In this document: positions 15,201 through 23,004 of the stretch, in pieces
Layout of the letters: every line of letters begins with the position of its first letter
Numbering within the stretch: the first letter of the stretch is position 1
DNA from: an uncultured Clostridia bacterium
GTDB taxonomy: Bacteria > Bacillota > Clostridia > Christensenellales > Borkfalkiaceae
Direction: 5' to 3'
DNA length: 56,614 bases
Assembly (NCBI GenBank): GCA_947630245.1
Contig: CANRGR010000003.1
Location: 1-56,614, forward strand
Made by a program: the position numbers and the translations under genes
The notes under the pieces: model-generated
What the model was told of the DNA's origin: nothing
Seen by the model: the letters and a program-made list of their open reading frames with translations, nothing else
The model's database searches: none

Positions 15201-17334
15201 GTACGGGCAGGCGTCCTATTCCGCGGGCGGGGAGGAGCTCCGCGGCTCCTATTATTTCCTCACCGTTGCATCGAGCGAAGCGGGCAACGTGCTCCGCATG
15301 ACGATTGAGGACGGAACGGAGTATGAATTCGAATTTGCGGCGGGCGAAACCGTGTACGCACTCGACGCGATTTACGGCACATGGCAGCTCGTCAACGGGA
15401 ACTTCTATCCCATCAACAACTATTCGGAGATCTACTTCGACGGGCGCGGAACATATACAATTACGACGGATCACGGCAACGGTTCCGCCTCCCACGGCAG
15501 ATACGCGCTCTGGGACGCCGCGTACGGAGAGTACATCCTCTATGCGGCGACGATCGACGGCGTGCAGGGCAACTACAATGTCCGCTTCATGGAGTATGCG
15601 GAGTACAACAACTATAACTGCGTCGTCCGCGACAGGACGAGCGGCGTCTATGTCGACGATGATTTCAACGTGCTCGAACTGAACGGCTTCGGATCGGGAA
15701 CGCTGCGCGGGACCTACACGGGGAACGGCAACTTCTATACGATCGACGATTCCATCGGATTCGGCTACTTCCTGTTCACGAGTTCCGCTTACGAGGACGA
15801 TATTTTCCATCTCCTCGTGGATCCCGATACGGGCACGTTCCGCTTTGTCGAATACGAAAACCATCTGTTCTATGCGTCCGATCTCGACCACATCGCTTTC
15901 CGCGACGACGGTTCCGCCTTCCTCGGAGCCTCCTCGGGCGATTATCTCGTGACGGACGAGGGAATCTTCTACTATATTTACGAGTGGGAGGCGAGCAGCT
16001 ACCGGAAGCGCGTTCTTCCGTTGATTGACGGCGACGTGTATGTCTATAAAGACAAGACCTATTACGCCGTCGACGGAACAAAGACATTCACCGCCACGGG
16101 CGTTGTGAACATGGTTGATGAGGACGGTGAGCCGCTCGCGCAGAAGCCTTCCGTCTCCGCAAAGATTATCTTTGAGCCCGTCTATTCCTCGATGACGCTC
16201 CTTCCCGCGTCCTTCGAGATCGAGGGCGTCACCTATTCGGGATTCAGTCTCAACACCTACACCTCGGGGAGAATCAATCCCCGCGTGATGTACGAGAGCA
16301 TCTCCTATTTCATCTCCTTCGACTATCGGGACGGAGCGTGGAGCTTTGTCGTCAAGGACGCGGGGCTCAGGAAGATCGTTCGGAACGACATGCGCGATCC
16401 CTATTTCGAGAACACCAAACTTTCGAGCGGGCAGGTTGCAAACCAGGGCGGCAAGCTCGAAGTCGAATATTGCGGATTCGGCGGCTATCGGATCGAAGAG
16501 ACGAAGTACAGCGGAAAGTTCCTCTATCTCTATGACGAAATGCATACGGCGCCGATCTCCTTTGAAAACGTTCCCGCGGGACAGGTGCGCAAGGTCGGAT
16601 ATATCAATCTCGGGTCGGGATTCGGCGGCTATCACGATCTTCTCGAAATCGTCTTTTCCTACGGCGAAAAGACCTACGCGATCGACTTCTTCGAGTACGT
16701 CGTCGAAAGCGGCAGCATCGGTACGCTCGCTACCTACTCCTATATTCTCTATTCCTTCTCCGAATATCGGGAGTTTGTGGCGGACGGATACACCGTCGGC
16801 GTGAAATATCTTTTGCATTCCAACCTTGCGGGATCGCCCGGATACGGCGACGAGAGCGCGCTCGGAAAGCCGCTTACGGTCACGCTGAAAAAGGGAGAAT
16901 CCTTTATCTGCGCGCTCGACGCGGGCGCCCGCTTCAACGGCGACGGCGTCTGGGTCATCGAGAACAGCGAAGAACAGCCCGGTTCTGCGGAGCGGGGATA
17001 CCTCGTCGGATTTACCTATGACGGGGACGGATCCGTTGTCTCCGTGAGCGTCACGTCCTATTCTCTGCAAGTCGTGGGAACTTCGGGAAGCTATTACTTC
17101 TACGTCTTTGTGGACGGAGAGGGGAACATCGGCGAAGTGATCGTTGCGGTCTATGCGGGCACGCGGTTTTACAGCGTCCGTTCGCTTGAAAAGAGCGAAG
17201 AAAACCCCAACGTCTGGACATTCCTCGGCAGAGAGACGGAGGAGGACAGAGAACTTCTCTACGTCCTCACGTTTACAAAGGGCGCGAACGGAATTTACAG
17301 CGTCTATGTCGAGCCGGTCGAACCGGAAGAATAA
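12298..17334 (+). CDS. Giant lipoprotein with InlB-type B repeat and DGxG beta modules
   Basis: The 1678-residue product has signal peptide and lipobox AFAGC near residue 26. Next comes a Listeria-Bacteroides (Flg_new/InlB B) repeat, residues about 31-98, ending 'TTYYAKW'. Two weaker repeats follow, including 'YRFAGWATSEDGDIVYPAGG' about residues 296-330. The rest is built of beta-rich stretches with recurring 'L-x-L-[DN]-G-[YFHR]-G-x-[AG]' centres at about residues 499, 598, 966, 1048 and 1128. Tyr, Gly, Asp and Ser are very common. No LPxTG or other wall anchor is seen, so it hangs on the membrane by its lipid. AGGAGG lies 5 bases before ATG 12298. A role in binding host or dietary glycans or proteins is possible but not shown. 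The long antisense frame is a composition effect. Confidence 0.85.
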   Translation: MKKISKYFILFFCMTAILALGLAFAGCSDSVKLSFESNGGTVFEAITAQPGEETELPTPGKEKSVFAGWYTDPSFSGQSYRGKITVPAEDTTYYAKWEEGIALTLDLDGGALAGDATLWLAAGTNLYDAVRGLVPVKSGLSFGAWFLGDKELGESDLMPSSPLTLTAKYKVDYRIDVYLQNIAGTNYIKDEASEVTGKDYVGKELSPSAPNVSGFIWQRAPEGYDSVTSLVLASSSESNVYSFYYDRAIYSIYYYANAPEGLTASGSMEQEDIVFGGITRAKENAFSVSGYRFAGWATSEDGDIVYPAGGRISVDGNIRLYAFWDRGYTDRFGSDDLLFFPTGEPGKAILSRGGVEFEGTRDGDAFSFTAETGRTLVGKVFGLAFSYEQEDAEGTYVFYDNYPRPATEEGETYERFDTTRTLYVDAYLNAVYTEDGIERKGSLLFDPDQGDYLFTSDDGTSFHTIFQKSGPAEHPDIFSIAGDEFGYYMDNSGEILIFDGYGTVFLYIILSSGYPVTLSGSYYKEGFGVLFGDMDTYRIVCWINDTSGLLNGTPGWQAFYICAVPGYFDDIYDVTGYYVFADTSRGEYTDGEGGTLVLDGHGYFEDSAVYTAADGTVVSGPYDITIDFTTGTTVTIHSGEEDSSFLLYSSGTFLPYPGPEVEYAEYYLLEGTSLQSVLVTIFEEQAEGGTGLRTEIYTNNSKGAAVLAARGYSTTAPIKQGSSFLLYTFTRTWVAKGYEDKIASGMTFFTTSVSLSSNSSRTYRAYSVLERNGEKNYDIIHLPEGEVWASKTITVDGVGSLFLSSNGTVYECSFPMERDEYFKTLYGELLYNDAGTGRNFLYTLSQDEFGVYYGTPSESLPVEYYYFDPLLSGTNGLYLSLVIDENGNALYDERQTGTFEEGVCRSTGKRTTFGNEIFSLVSGGEEVMQFILADCYFLGITYPAYFPYIGNEGVFPSAAGDGVLSLDGYGQASYSAGGEELRGSYYFLTVASSEAGNVLRMTIEDGTEYEFEFAAGETVYALDAIYGTWQLVNGNFYPINNYSEIYFDGRGTYTITTDHGNGSASHGRYALWDAAYGEYILYAATIDGVQGNYNVRFMEYAEYNNYNCVVRDRTSGVYVDDDFNVLELNGFGSGTLRGTYTGNGNFYTIDDSIGFGYFLFTSSAYEDDIFHLLVDPDTGTFRFVEYENHLFYASDLDHIAFRDDGSAFLGASSGDYLVTDEGIFYYIYEWEASSYRKRVLPLIDGDVYVYKDKTYYAVDGTKTFTATGVVNMVDEDGEPLAQKPSVSAKIIFEPVYSSMTLLPASFEIEGVTYSGFSLNTYTSGRINPRVMYESISYFISFDYRDGAWSFVVKDAGLRKIVRNDMRDPYFENTKLSSGQVANQGGKLEVEYCGFGGYRIEETKYSGKFLYLYDEMHTAPISFENVPAGQVRKVGYINLGSGFGGYHDLLEIVFSYGEKTYAIDFFEYVVESGSIGTLATYSYILYSFSEYREFVADGYTVGVKYLLHSNLAGSPGYGDESALGKPLTVTLKKGESFICALDAGARFNGDGVWVIENSEEQPGSAERGYLVGFTYDGDGSVVSVSVTSYSLQVVGTSGSYYFYVFVDGEGNIGEVIVAVYAGTRFYSVRSLEKSEENPNVWTFLGRETEEDRELLYVLTFTKGANGIYSVYVEPVEPEE

Positions 17335-17348
17335 TTCATTTGAAACAA

Positions 17349-17387
17349 GAGAGGAGCCCTTCCGCGGAGTGCGGAAGGGCTCCTCTC
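17349..17387. terminator. Convergent terminator
   Basis: A 17-base perfect stem (17349-17365 with 17371-17387), loop GGAGT, lies between the 3' end of the giant lipoprotein gene and the 3' end of the minus-strand membrane gene. On the minus strand it is followed by TTGTTTC, so it serves that strand at least as well. Confidence 0.85.
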
Positions 17388-17397
17388 TGCATGAGGC

Positions 17398-18396
17398 TCA
17401 TTGCATGGCGGGAACTTTTTTCGGCGCGGCATGCTTCTGGACGGAACGGAGGGCGGCGGAGAACGCCGAGAGCAGGAGCGCCGCAAAGGAGGAGAGAATG
17501 AGAAGCGTGAGCGGCAGAACCTGCGACGTGAAGAAGGAAAACGAACCGTCCGTCAGAAAGCGGTATCCCGTCAGGGCGGCGAGCAGGGCGAATTGCAGGG
17601 AAAAGCGGAAGGCGTCGAAGGAATAGGCGCTCTTTGCGCCCAGCCTCAGAGCCGACGAGAGCAGATTGAGCAGGATGCATACGCACAGCGCGGGCGGCAG
17701 CAGGGAGGCAGGGGAGAGGGAGAAGGGACGGCATGCGCCGAGCATCTCCATGAGCTCCGTATCGGGGTAGAAGAGCGCAAACGCGCAGAAGGCGGAGAGC
17801 GTGAGAAGGAGAAAGTTGACGAGGACGCGCCCTCTTCTGCGGACGGCGGCAAAGACGAGCAGTGTCCCCAGCACGGATAAGAGGACGATGAGCGTGGGGA
17901 GATCGACCGCGGCGCGGGAGAGCGTTCCCGTTTCGGCGACGCTGTGAAGATAGGGGAGGAGGAAGAGAATCCCGTAGGAGAGAAGTACGAAGAGGGCGTT
18001 GAAGAAACAGCATTTCCGCGCCGCCGTGCGCTTTGCGAGCGCGATCAGGGTGAGCAGAAGGGAGAGGAAGAGGGAAAACGCAAAGAAGAATACGGCGAAG
18101 TACAAAATCGCGGGCAGGAGCCCGAAGAGCCCTTCTCCCGCGGCGGGGAGGGAGATGCTTCCCCGCAGAACTTCCACAAGAATCCCGAGGAGGGAGCCCT
18201 TCATGAGCGGTTCCCCGCCCGCAAGCATGCTCCCGAGCGGCGAGCCGCGGAACAAAAATCCGAGGAACATCCCGCCCGCCGCGCAGACGCTGATGAGAAC
18301 GGAGCAGAGCTCGTAGAAAAAGGCGTGGGGAAGGAGCGCCGTCTTTTCGAAATTTGCGGAAAGTTCTCTCCTGTTTGCCGAAAGTTCGTAATTCAT
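17398..18396 (-). CDS. Multi-pass membrane protein of unknown function
   Basis: The 332-residue protein has about eight hydrophobic segments, starting with 'FFYELCSVLISVCAAGGMFLG' after a 25-residue cytoplasmic N-terminus. The segments are separated by short basic loops such as 'KRTAARK' and 'RRRGR'. No transporter or enzyme motif is recognised. AGGAGG at 18402-18407 fixes ATG 18396; the longer open frame upstream has no ribosome site. It faces away from the PucR-type regulator at 18600, with about 200 bases between them that carry a minus-strand TATAAT (18427-18432, no good -35) and the regulator promoter. Regulation of this gene by the regulator is possible but only inferred from the divergent layout. 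Confidence 0.75.
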   Translation of the reverse strand: MNYELSANRRELSANFEKTALLPHAFFYELCSVLISVCAAGGMFLGFLFRGSPLGSMLAGGEPLMKGSLLGILVEVLRGSISLPAAGEGLFGLLPAILYFAVFFFAFSLFLSLLLTLIALAKRTAARKCCFFNALFVLLSYGILFLLPYLHSVAETGTLSRAAVDLPTLIVLLSVLGTLLVFAAVRRRGRVLVNFLLLTLSAFCAFALFYPDTELMEMLGACRPFSLSPASLLPPALCVCILLNLLSSALRLGAKSAYSFDAFRFSLQFALLAALTGYRFLTDGSFSFFTSQVLPLTLLILSSFAALLLSAFSAALRSVQKHAAPKKVPAMQ

Positions 18397-18539
18397 GGTT
18401 TGCCTCCTTTTGATAGCGTGTTCCTCATTATACCCGTGCGGCGCCGTAGGATCGGGTCGTATTTTGCCGTTTCGGGGCTTCTTACGGACTTTGCGGACGG
18501 GCGCAAGGCGAGAAGATTGTGCCGAATTTGTGAAAACCC

Positions 18540-18568
18540 TTGAAATCGGGACGTAACCATGATATAAT
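18540..18568 (+). promoter_or_regulatory. Promoter of the regulator/S41 protease operon
   Basis: TTGAAA (18540-18545), a 17-base spacer and TATAAT (18563-18568). Confidence 0.85.
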
Positions 18569-18599
18569 AATGCGGACAACGAAAGGGGGAGATGAAAAA

Positions 18600-19568
18600 A
18601 TGAGCGGGGCGGAAAAGAAATCGAACGCGGAAACCGAACTGAAAATGATTTTGAACGATATTCGGGAAAAGACGGGGACGAACGTGCTTCTGACCCCCTG
18701 CGACGGAACCCGCTTTGTCATCGACTATTGCGGCAAATCCGTGGAGGCGTGGCTCGAAGAGACAGGCGAGGACGCGGAGCGGACCGCAAAGCTGATCGGA
18801 TATCTCATCGGGAGTGTGGACCTGAAACAGCTCCTGCCCGACAAGAACGAATATCTGAAAAATATCCTGCTCGGCGAAGGGAGCGGGTGGTACGTCTATC
18901 GTTTCCTGACGAAATACAACGTCCCCGACGCGCCCTGCTATGCGGTGGATCTGCATGTGGACCGCCGCCCGTCGGAGAGCCTTTCCCAGATCGAGAGCTG
19001 CCTCTCGGACGGCGAGGGACTTGCCGTTTGCATGGACGAAGGGCGCATCGCGGTCGTCAAGTTCGAGGACGGAGCGCAGACGCCCGTCGAATTCGGTTCC
19101 TTCCTCTCTCAATCCCTCTATGAAGAACTCGGCGTGCGGGCGGGCATGGGAATCGGCTGTGAAGTGAAGTCCTTCACCGAGATCGCCCGCTCCTACAACC
19201 AGGCGGCGACGGCGGTCCGCATGAGCGCGCTTTTGCATTCGAAGGGGAATGTCCATACTTACAGGGAGTATCTTCTGATCAAGATGCTCGAAGACGTCCC
19301 GGAGGGCAGGCTCAAAGAGTACATGGAGCAGTTCCGCGTGTCGGGGGCGAAGGAAATTTTTTCCGACGAAGAGATCATCGGCACGGCAGAGGAGTTTCTC
19401 GAAAACAGCCTCAACATCTCCGAGACGTCCCGCAATCTCTTCATGCATCGCAATACGCTGATGTACCGTCTCGACAAGATCGAACGGCTGACGGGACTGA
19501 ATATCCGAAAATTCTCGGACGCCGTCACCTTCCGCATCGTGACGATCCTCTATAAACTGCTGCAATAA
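18600..19568 (+). CDS. PucR/CdaR-family transcriptional regulator
   Basis: The 322-residue protein ends in a PucR-type C-terminal helix-turn-helix: 'FLENSLNISETSRNLFMHR' followed by 'NTLMYRLDKIERLTGLNI' and the terminal helix up to 'VTILYKLLQ'. This is the HTH_30 arrangement of CdaR, PucR and similar activators. The N-terminal 190 residues form a probable sensor or GGDEF-derived domain, with no enzyme motif seen. The start is ATG 18600 with a purine-rich GGGGGA upstream. It is followed after 18 bases by an exported S41 protease, which suggests the regulator controls or responds to that protease or its substrate. The ligand is unknown. Confidence 0.8.
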   Translation: MSGAEKKSNAETELKMILNDIREKTGTNVLLTPCDGTRFVIDYCGKSVEAWLEETGEDAERTAKLIGYLIGSVDLKQLLPDKNEYLKNILLGEGSGWYVYRFLTKYNVPDAPCYAVDLHVDRRPSESLSQIESCLSDGEGLAVCMDEGRIAVVKFEDGAQTPVEFGSFLSQSLYEELGVRAGMGIGCEVKSFTEIARSYNQAATAVRMSALLHSKGNVHTYREYLLIKMLEDVPEGRLKEYMEQFRVSGAKEIFSDEEIIGTAEEFLENSLNISETSRNLFMHRNTLMYRLDKIERLTGLNIRKFSDAVTFRIVTILYKLLQ

Positions 19569-19586
19569 TTCAAGGAGAAAACAAGA

Positions 19587-20981
19587 ATGTCTCGGAATGA
19601 CGGGAAACAAGAGGAAAAAGACGAATTTTTCGATCCCGCACCCGCGCCTGCGCCTGCGCCTTCGACCGCGTCGCGGACAAAGCGCGTCGTTGCCGTTCTC
19701 ATCGCCGCGTTGCTTCTGGTCGGCGGATTTCTGGCAGGTTGGTTTTCGGGCGGATTTGCGAGCAAGGCGTCGATGGACGAGAATCTCCAAACCTTCCTGT
19801 GGGCGCTCGACGTCCTCGATGAGAACTATTACCGCGAACTCGACAAACAGACGATTTACGACGGGTTGTTCAATGCGCTCCGCGTCGACGATTATACCCA
19901 GCTCTTTCTGCCCGTGGAATACGACGAGCATCAACAGGCGGCGGCGGGCAAACGCGCGGGCGCGGGATTTTCGCTCATCCAGACGACGGACAGCGAGGGA
20001 TCCATTCCCGTCGTATACAGCGTGACGGGAAACTCCCCCGCAGAGCGGGCGGGCATCCGCCGCGGCATGTATGTCTTTGGATACGGCGAGGGCGACAAGA
20101 CGGACAGGCAGGGCACGTCCTCCCAGCTCGTAAGCGACTGCTCCGCGTTCACGGGAGAATATTCCATTCTCTGCGGCTATCGAAGAGACGGCTCGGACGC
20201 CGCCGTCCGCACGCTGAAAAACGCCGGTTTTCAGGCGTCGTACTGCTCTTACAAGGATTCGGAGGGAACGTTTTCCGTCCGCTACGATCGCTCCGAAACG
20301 CGTCCCGATCTTTTGACCGCAAGCATGGTGGAGACGGAGGACCCCGTTCCCGTCCTCGACGAAGACACGGCGTATATCCGTCTCGACAGTTTCAACGGCT
20401 ATGCGGCGCAGGAATTCGAAAAATGTCTCTCCTTCATGAAACTGCGGGGGAGAAAGGATCTCATTCTCGACCTTCGCAGCAACGGCGGCGGATATCTCAC
20501 GATCCTCGGGGAGATTGCCTCTTTTCTCATGCGCAACGCGCAGGGGGACAGCCCCGTGATCATGTCCGCCCATTACCGCGACGACAAGATCGCGCTATCC
20601 CACGCGCCCCGCAATCTGTTTCCCTTCGAGCAGGACGCCCGCTTCCGCGTTCTTGCCGACGAAGCGACGGCGTCCGCCTCGGAGTGTCTGCTCGGCGTGA
20701 TGGTCGATTACGGCACGGTGGAGTTTTCGGATATTTTTCTGCGCAAATCGGGCGACCTTCCCGCGAGAACGTTCGGGAAGGGAATCATGCAGAGCGAATT
20801 TGAAAATTCGAACGGCGCGGCGATAAAACTGACGGTGGCGACGGTGCATTGGCCCGTCTCGGATCGCTGTATCCACGGCGTCGGCGTCACGGAGGCGGAC
20901 GGCGCGATCGGAGTTCCCGCGCCCTACATCTGGGGGGACGACGACCCGATGCTGAACGCCGCAATCGCCTCTCTCCGCTGA
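19587..20981 (+). CDS. S41 family C-terminal processing peptidase
   Basis: The 464-residue membrane-anchored serine protease has an acidic then Pro-Ala-rich N-terminus, one membrane segment at about 31-55 and an extracytoplasmic catalytic part. After a helical region there is a PDZ-like domain (about 115-190, 'SPAERAGIRRGMYVFGYG') and the S41 core with 'LILDLRSNGGGY', the nucleophile motif 'ADEATASASE' (Ser363 or Ser365) and general base Lys398 in 'TFGKGIMQSE'. The pair Ser-Lys is the catalytic dyad of CtpA/CtpB-like enzymes. CtpB acts in sigma-K activation and other CtpA enzymes trim wall enzymes; which role applies here is open. AAGGAG precedes the start, and a terminator follows at 21030. 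Confidence 0.9.
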   Translation: MSRNDGKQEEKDEFFDPAPAPAPAPSTASRTKRVVAVLIAALLLVGGFLAGWFSGGFASKASMDENLQTFLWALDVLDENYYRELDKQTIYDGLFNALRVDDYTQLFLPVEYDEHQQAAAGKRAGAGFSLIQTTDSEGSIPVVYSVTGNSPAERAGIRRGMYVFGYGEGDKTDRQGTSSQLVSDCSAFTGEYSILCGYRRDGSDAAVRTLKNAGFQASYCSYKDSEGTFSVRYDRSETRPDLLTASMVETEDPVPVLDEDTAYIRLDSFNGYAAQEFEKCLSFMKLRGRKDLILDLRSNGGGYLTILGEIASFLMRNAQGDSPVIMSAHYRDDKIALSHAPRNLFPFEQDARFRVLADEATASASECLLGVMVDYGTVEFSDIFLRKSGDLPARTFGKGIMQSEFENSNGAAIKLTVATVHWPVSDRCIHGVGVTEADGAIGVPAPYIWGDDDPMLNAAIASLR

Positions 20982-20982
20982 C

Positions 20983-21279
20983 CTACACCCCGTATTTTTT
21001 CAAAAATTCTTCCAGAACGCTCAGATCGTCTCCCCCGGACACGGGGGAGTTTTTTTCGGTCTGCGGCGTCTCCCGATTCGCGGGACGCGGCTGCGAAAGG
21101 GCGGAAGAGGAGCCGACGAGCGTTTTCAGAAGCTCCCGGTTTTCCCGGTAAAAGTCGAGCGCGGCGCGGAGGGTCTCCTTGAAATCCGCGTCTTTGCCCG
21201 AAAGGGACAGAATGAGAATCGCCAGAAGGATTTCCATAATGACATGATATGCGGTGCGCAAAATCTCCGTTCTTGTCAT
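20983..21279 (-). CDS. Small hypothetical membrane protein
   Basis: The frame gives 98 residues: an N-terminal membrane segment ('VIMEILLAILILSLSG'), a charged helix 'FKETLRAALDFYRENRELL', a polar Ser/Pro linker and a short C-terminal helix 'LSVLEEFLKKYGV'. This looks like real protein composition. No ribosome site precedes ATG 21279. The alternative ATG 21237 has TATCAT ending 7 bases upstream, so a leaderless start is possible. The 3' part overlaps the plus-strand terminator of the S41 gene, and the gene ends 1 base from that gene's stop. Function is unknown. Confidence 0.5.
   Translation of the reverse strand: MTRTEILRTAYHVIMEILLAILILSLSGKDADFKETLRAALDFYRENRELLKTLVGSSSALSQPRPANRETPQTEKNSPVSGGDDLSVLEEFLKKYGV
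21030..21056 (+). terminator. Rho-independent terminator of the S41 protease operon
   Basis: CTCCCCCG (21030-21037), loop GACA, CGGGGGAG (21042-21049), then seven Ts (21050-21056). It lies inside the minus-strand hypothetical gene. Confidence 0.9.
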
Positions 21280-21302
21280 AGAATGCAAAAGAGAGGTGAC
21301 AT

Positions 21303-21557
21303 ATGGAGGATTTTGCAAGCTACACGGGCGGCGGGACGGATTGGGAAAAGGAGGCGCAGAAGGTCGCGGCGCAGTTCCACGGAAAGGGCGAGGGGGATCT
21401 TCTCAAAGAGATCTTTGCGCGCGCCGCCGAGGGAAAGCGCAACGGCACGCTCTCCAACGAACAGATCGACGCCTTTTATGCGCAGTTTGCGCCCATGCTC
21501 GACAGCGGAAAGCGCAAGCGGCTGAAAAAGTTGGTCGACGAACTCAAACAGATGTAG
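21303..21557 (+). CDS. Small hypothetical helical protein
   Basis: The 84-residue charged protein has no signal or membrane segment. It carries 'EGDLLKEIFARAAEGKRNG' and a C-terminal basic helix 'SGKRKRLKKLVDELKQM'. No family is recognised. AGAGGTG lies 7-8 bases before ATG 21303. It is divergent from the small membrane protein (24 bases between starts), so its promoter must lie inside that gene. Its last 14 bases overlap, tail to tail, the 3' end of the cysteine desulfurase gene. Confidence 0.65.
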   Translation: MEDFASYTGGGTDWEKEAQKVAAQFHGKGEGDLLKEIFARAAEGKRNGTLSNEQIDAFYAQFAPMLDSGKRKRLKKLVDELKQM

Positions 21558-22668
21558 CGATCTCTTTGAGCGCGGCGATGAGCGCGTCCGCCTCTTTCAT
21601 GCTCTGATCGGGGGAGAAGGAGGCGCGCACAAGCCCTTCGGGAGCGGAACCGAGCGCGCGGTGCGCAAGGGGTGCGCAGTGCAGTCCTCCGCGCACGGCG
21701 ATGTCGTACCGCTCGGACAGGATCTGCGCGAGTTCCTCCGAGGGGATCTCCTCGTGGTAGAACGAGACAATCCCGCAGGGATTGGGCGAAAAGCGGGGGA
21801 CGTACTTCGCGGCGGAGAAGAGCGCGGCGTGCACGGCGGCGGTCAGACGGAACAGCCGGTCCGCATTTTCCTCCCGCTTTGCCTTGACGATGAGCGCGCC
21901 CTCGAACAGAGAGCAAACGGCGGGATAGGACAGCGTGCCGCTCTCCAAGCGATCGGGATAAAATTCGGGCATGCCGAGATTGAGACTTTCGCTTCCCGTT
22001 CCGCCGAAGAGGAGGGGACGGGGTTCCATGCGCTCCGAAAACAGGAGCGCGCCCGCGCCCTGAATCGCAAACAGCCCCTTGTGCCCCGCAAGCGCGAGGG
22101 CGTCGATCCCCGTCTCTCTCATGTCGATGGGAATGTGCCCCGCGCCCTGCGCGCCGTCCGCAACGAGCAGGACATGTTCGGGCAGAAGGCGGCGGATCGC
22201 CCGAAGATCCGGCGTTTCGCCCGTGACGTTCGACGCCGTCGTCACGGCGCACAGACGGGTATTGTTCCGCACGAGCGAGGCGATTGTTTCGGGATTCAAC
22301 CGTCCCTGTTCGAGCGGAGCGACGGAGTAGTCGATGATTCCCTCCCGTCTGAGATGTTCGAGCGGGCGGAGGACGGAGTTGTGTTCGAGACAGGTCGTCA
22401 CGACGTGATCGCCCTTGTTGAGCGTGCCGAGCAGGGCGAGATTGAGCGCCTCGGTACAGCTTCTCGTGAAAACGACCCGTTCGAATCCGTATCCGCCGAA
22501 GAGATCGGACAGCAACTTTCTGCAAGCGAGCACGCGCTCGGCGCAGGCGATGGAGAGGCGATGACCGCTTCTGCCGGGATTGGCGCATTGCTTCATGGAA
22601 GCGAGCACCGCGTTCTGAACGGCGGCGGGCTTATATCCGCCCGTCGCGGCATTATCGAGATATATCAT
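21544..22668 (-). CDS. Cysteine desulfurase-like class V aminotransferase (SufS/CsdB type)
   Basis: The 374-residue PLP enzyme removes sulfur (or selenium) from cysteine (or selenocysteine) as a persulfide. The N-terminus is 'MIYLDNAATGGYKP'. The PLP site includes 'TRSCTEALNLAL', His in 'CLEHNS', Asp in 'VADGAQGAGH' and the Schiff-base Lys in 'LAGHKGLFAIQG'. The active-site Cys is in 'RGGLHCAPLAHR', a group II context. Ribosome site: none. ATTTTA/TAAAAT (22677-22682) ends 8 bases before the start codon, so the message may be leaderless. It is divergent from a DUF3343 protein (33 bases apart). DUF3343 proteins are thought to be Se/S carriers, so the two may act together. Confidence 0.88.
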   Translation of the reverse strand: MIYLDNAATGGYKPAAVQNAVLASMKQCANPGRSGHRLSIACAERVLACRKLLSDLFGGYGFERVVFTRSCTEALNLALLGTLNKGDHVVTTCLEHNSVLRPLEHLRREGIIDYSVAPLEQGRLNPETIASLVRNNTRLCAVTTASNVTGETPDLRAIRRLLPEHVLLVADGAQGAGHIPIDMRETGIDALALAGHKGLFAIQGAGALLFSERMEPRPLLFGGTGSESLNLGMPEFYPDRLESGTLSYPAVCSLFEGALIVKAKREENADRLFRLTAAVHAALFSAAKYVPRFSPNPCGIVSFYHEEIPSEELAQILSERYDIAVRGGLHCAPLAHRALGSAPEGLVRASFSPDQSMKEADALIAALKEIATSV

Positions 22669-22701
22669 GATAGACTATTTTACGAAGGCAGGGCAAAAAA
22701 C

Positions 22702-22947
22702 ATGACAATGTTGGCGGTATTTCGGTCGCGCGCGCAGACGCTCGACTTTGTTTCGCTCTTAAAGGAGAACGGGATTCCCGCACAGACGGTGAACACGCCG
22801 AAGGAGGCGGGCGTGGGGTGCGGCGTCTCGGCGCGTTTCGACGAAACCTTTCTCCCGCGCGTAAGGGCGCTCCTCAAACGCCGTCCCTATTCCTCGTTTT
22901 CGGGGATCATGAAACGGACGTCCGCGGGCTGTTTTTTCGTCTCCTGA
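22702..22947 (+). CDS. DUF3343 protein (putative Se/S carrier-like)
   Basis: The 81-residue protein has the DUF3343 pattern: 'LAVFRSRAQTLDFVSLLKENG', then 'TPKEAGVGCGVSARF' with its conserved Cys, and a C-terminal 'SSFSGIMKRTSAGCFFV'. Proteins of this family accompany SelD, YedF or cysteine desulfurases and are proposed to shuttle sulfur or selenium. Here it stands head to head with a cysteine desulfurase. A weak AAGGCAGGG lies before ATG 22702. The neighbours were read for SelD or YedF and neither is in the window. Confidence 0.8.
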   Translation: MTMLAVFRSRAQTLDFVSLLKENGIPAQTVNTPKEAGVGCGVSARFDETFLPRVRALLKRRPYSSFSGIMKRTSAGCFFVS

Positions 22948-22969
22948 GCCGCGGACGGCGCGCAAAGGA

Positions 22970-22998
22970 TTGCATTTTTTTCGGCGGTATGGTAGAAT
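22970..22998 (+). promoter_or_regulatory. Promoter for leaderless nth
   Basis: TTGCAT (22970-22975), a 17-base spacer and TAGAAT (22993-22998). Six bases (ATCGGC) separate the -10 box from ATG 23005, so transcription should begin at the A of the start codon. Confidence 0.75.
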
Positions 22999-23004
22999 AT
23001 CGGC

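Noticed and set aside
10651-17070. Minus-strand open frame of 2139 codons opposite the two lipoprotein genes
   Set aside because: Composition effect of GC-rich third positions; no ribosome site, no known domain, while the plus strand has signal peptides and domains.
18393-20573. Minus-strand open frame of 726 codons across the regulator and S41 protease genes
   Set aside because: Antisense shadow of two well-supported genes.
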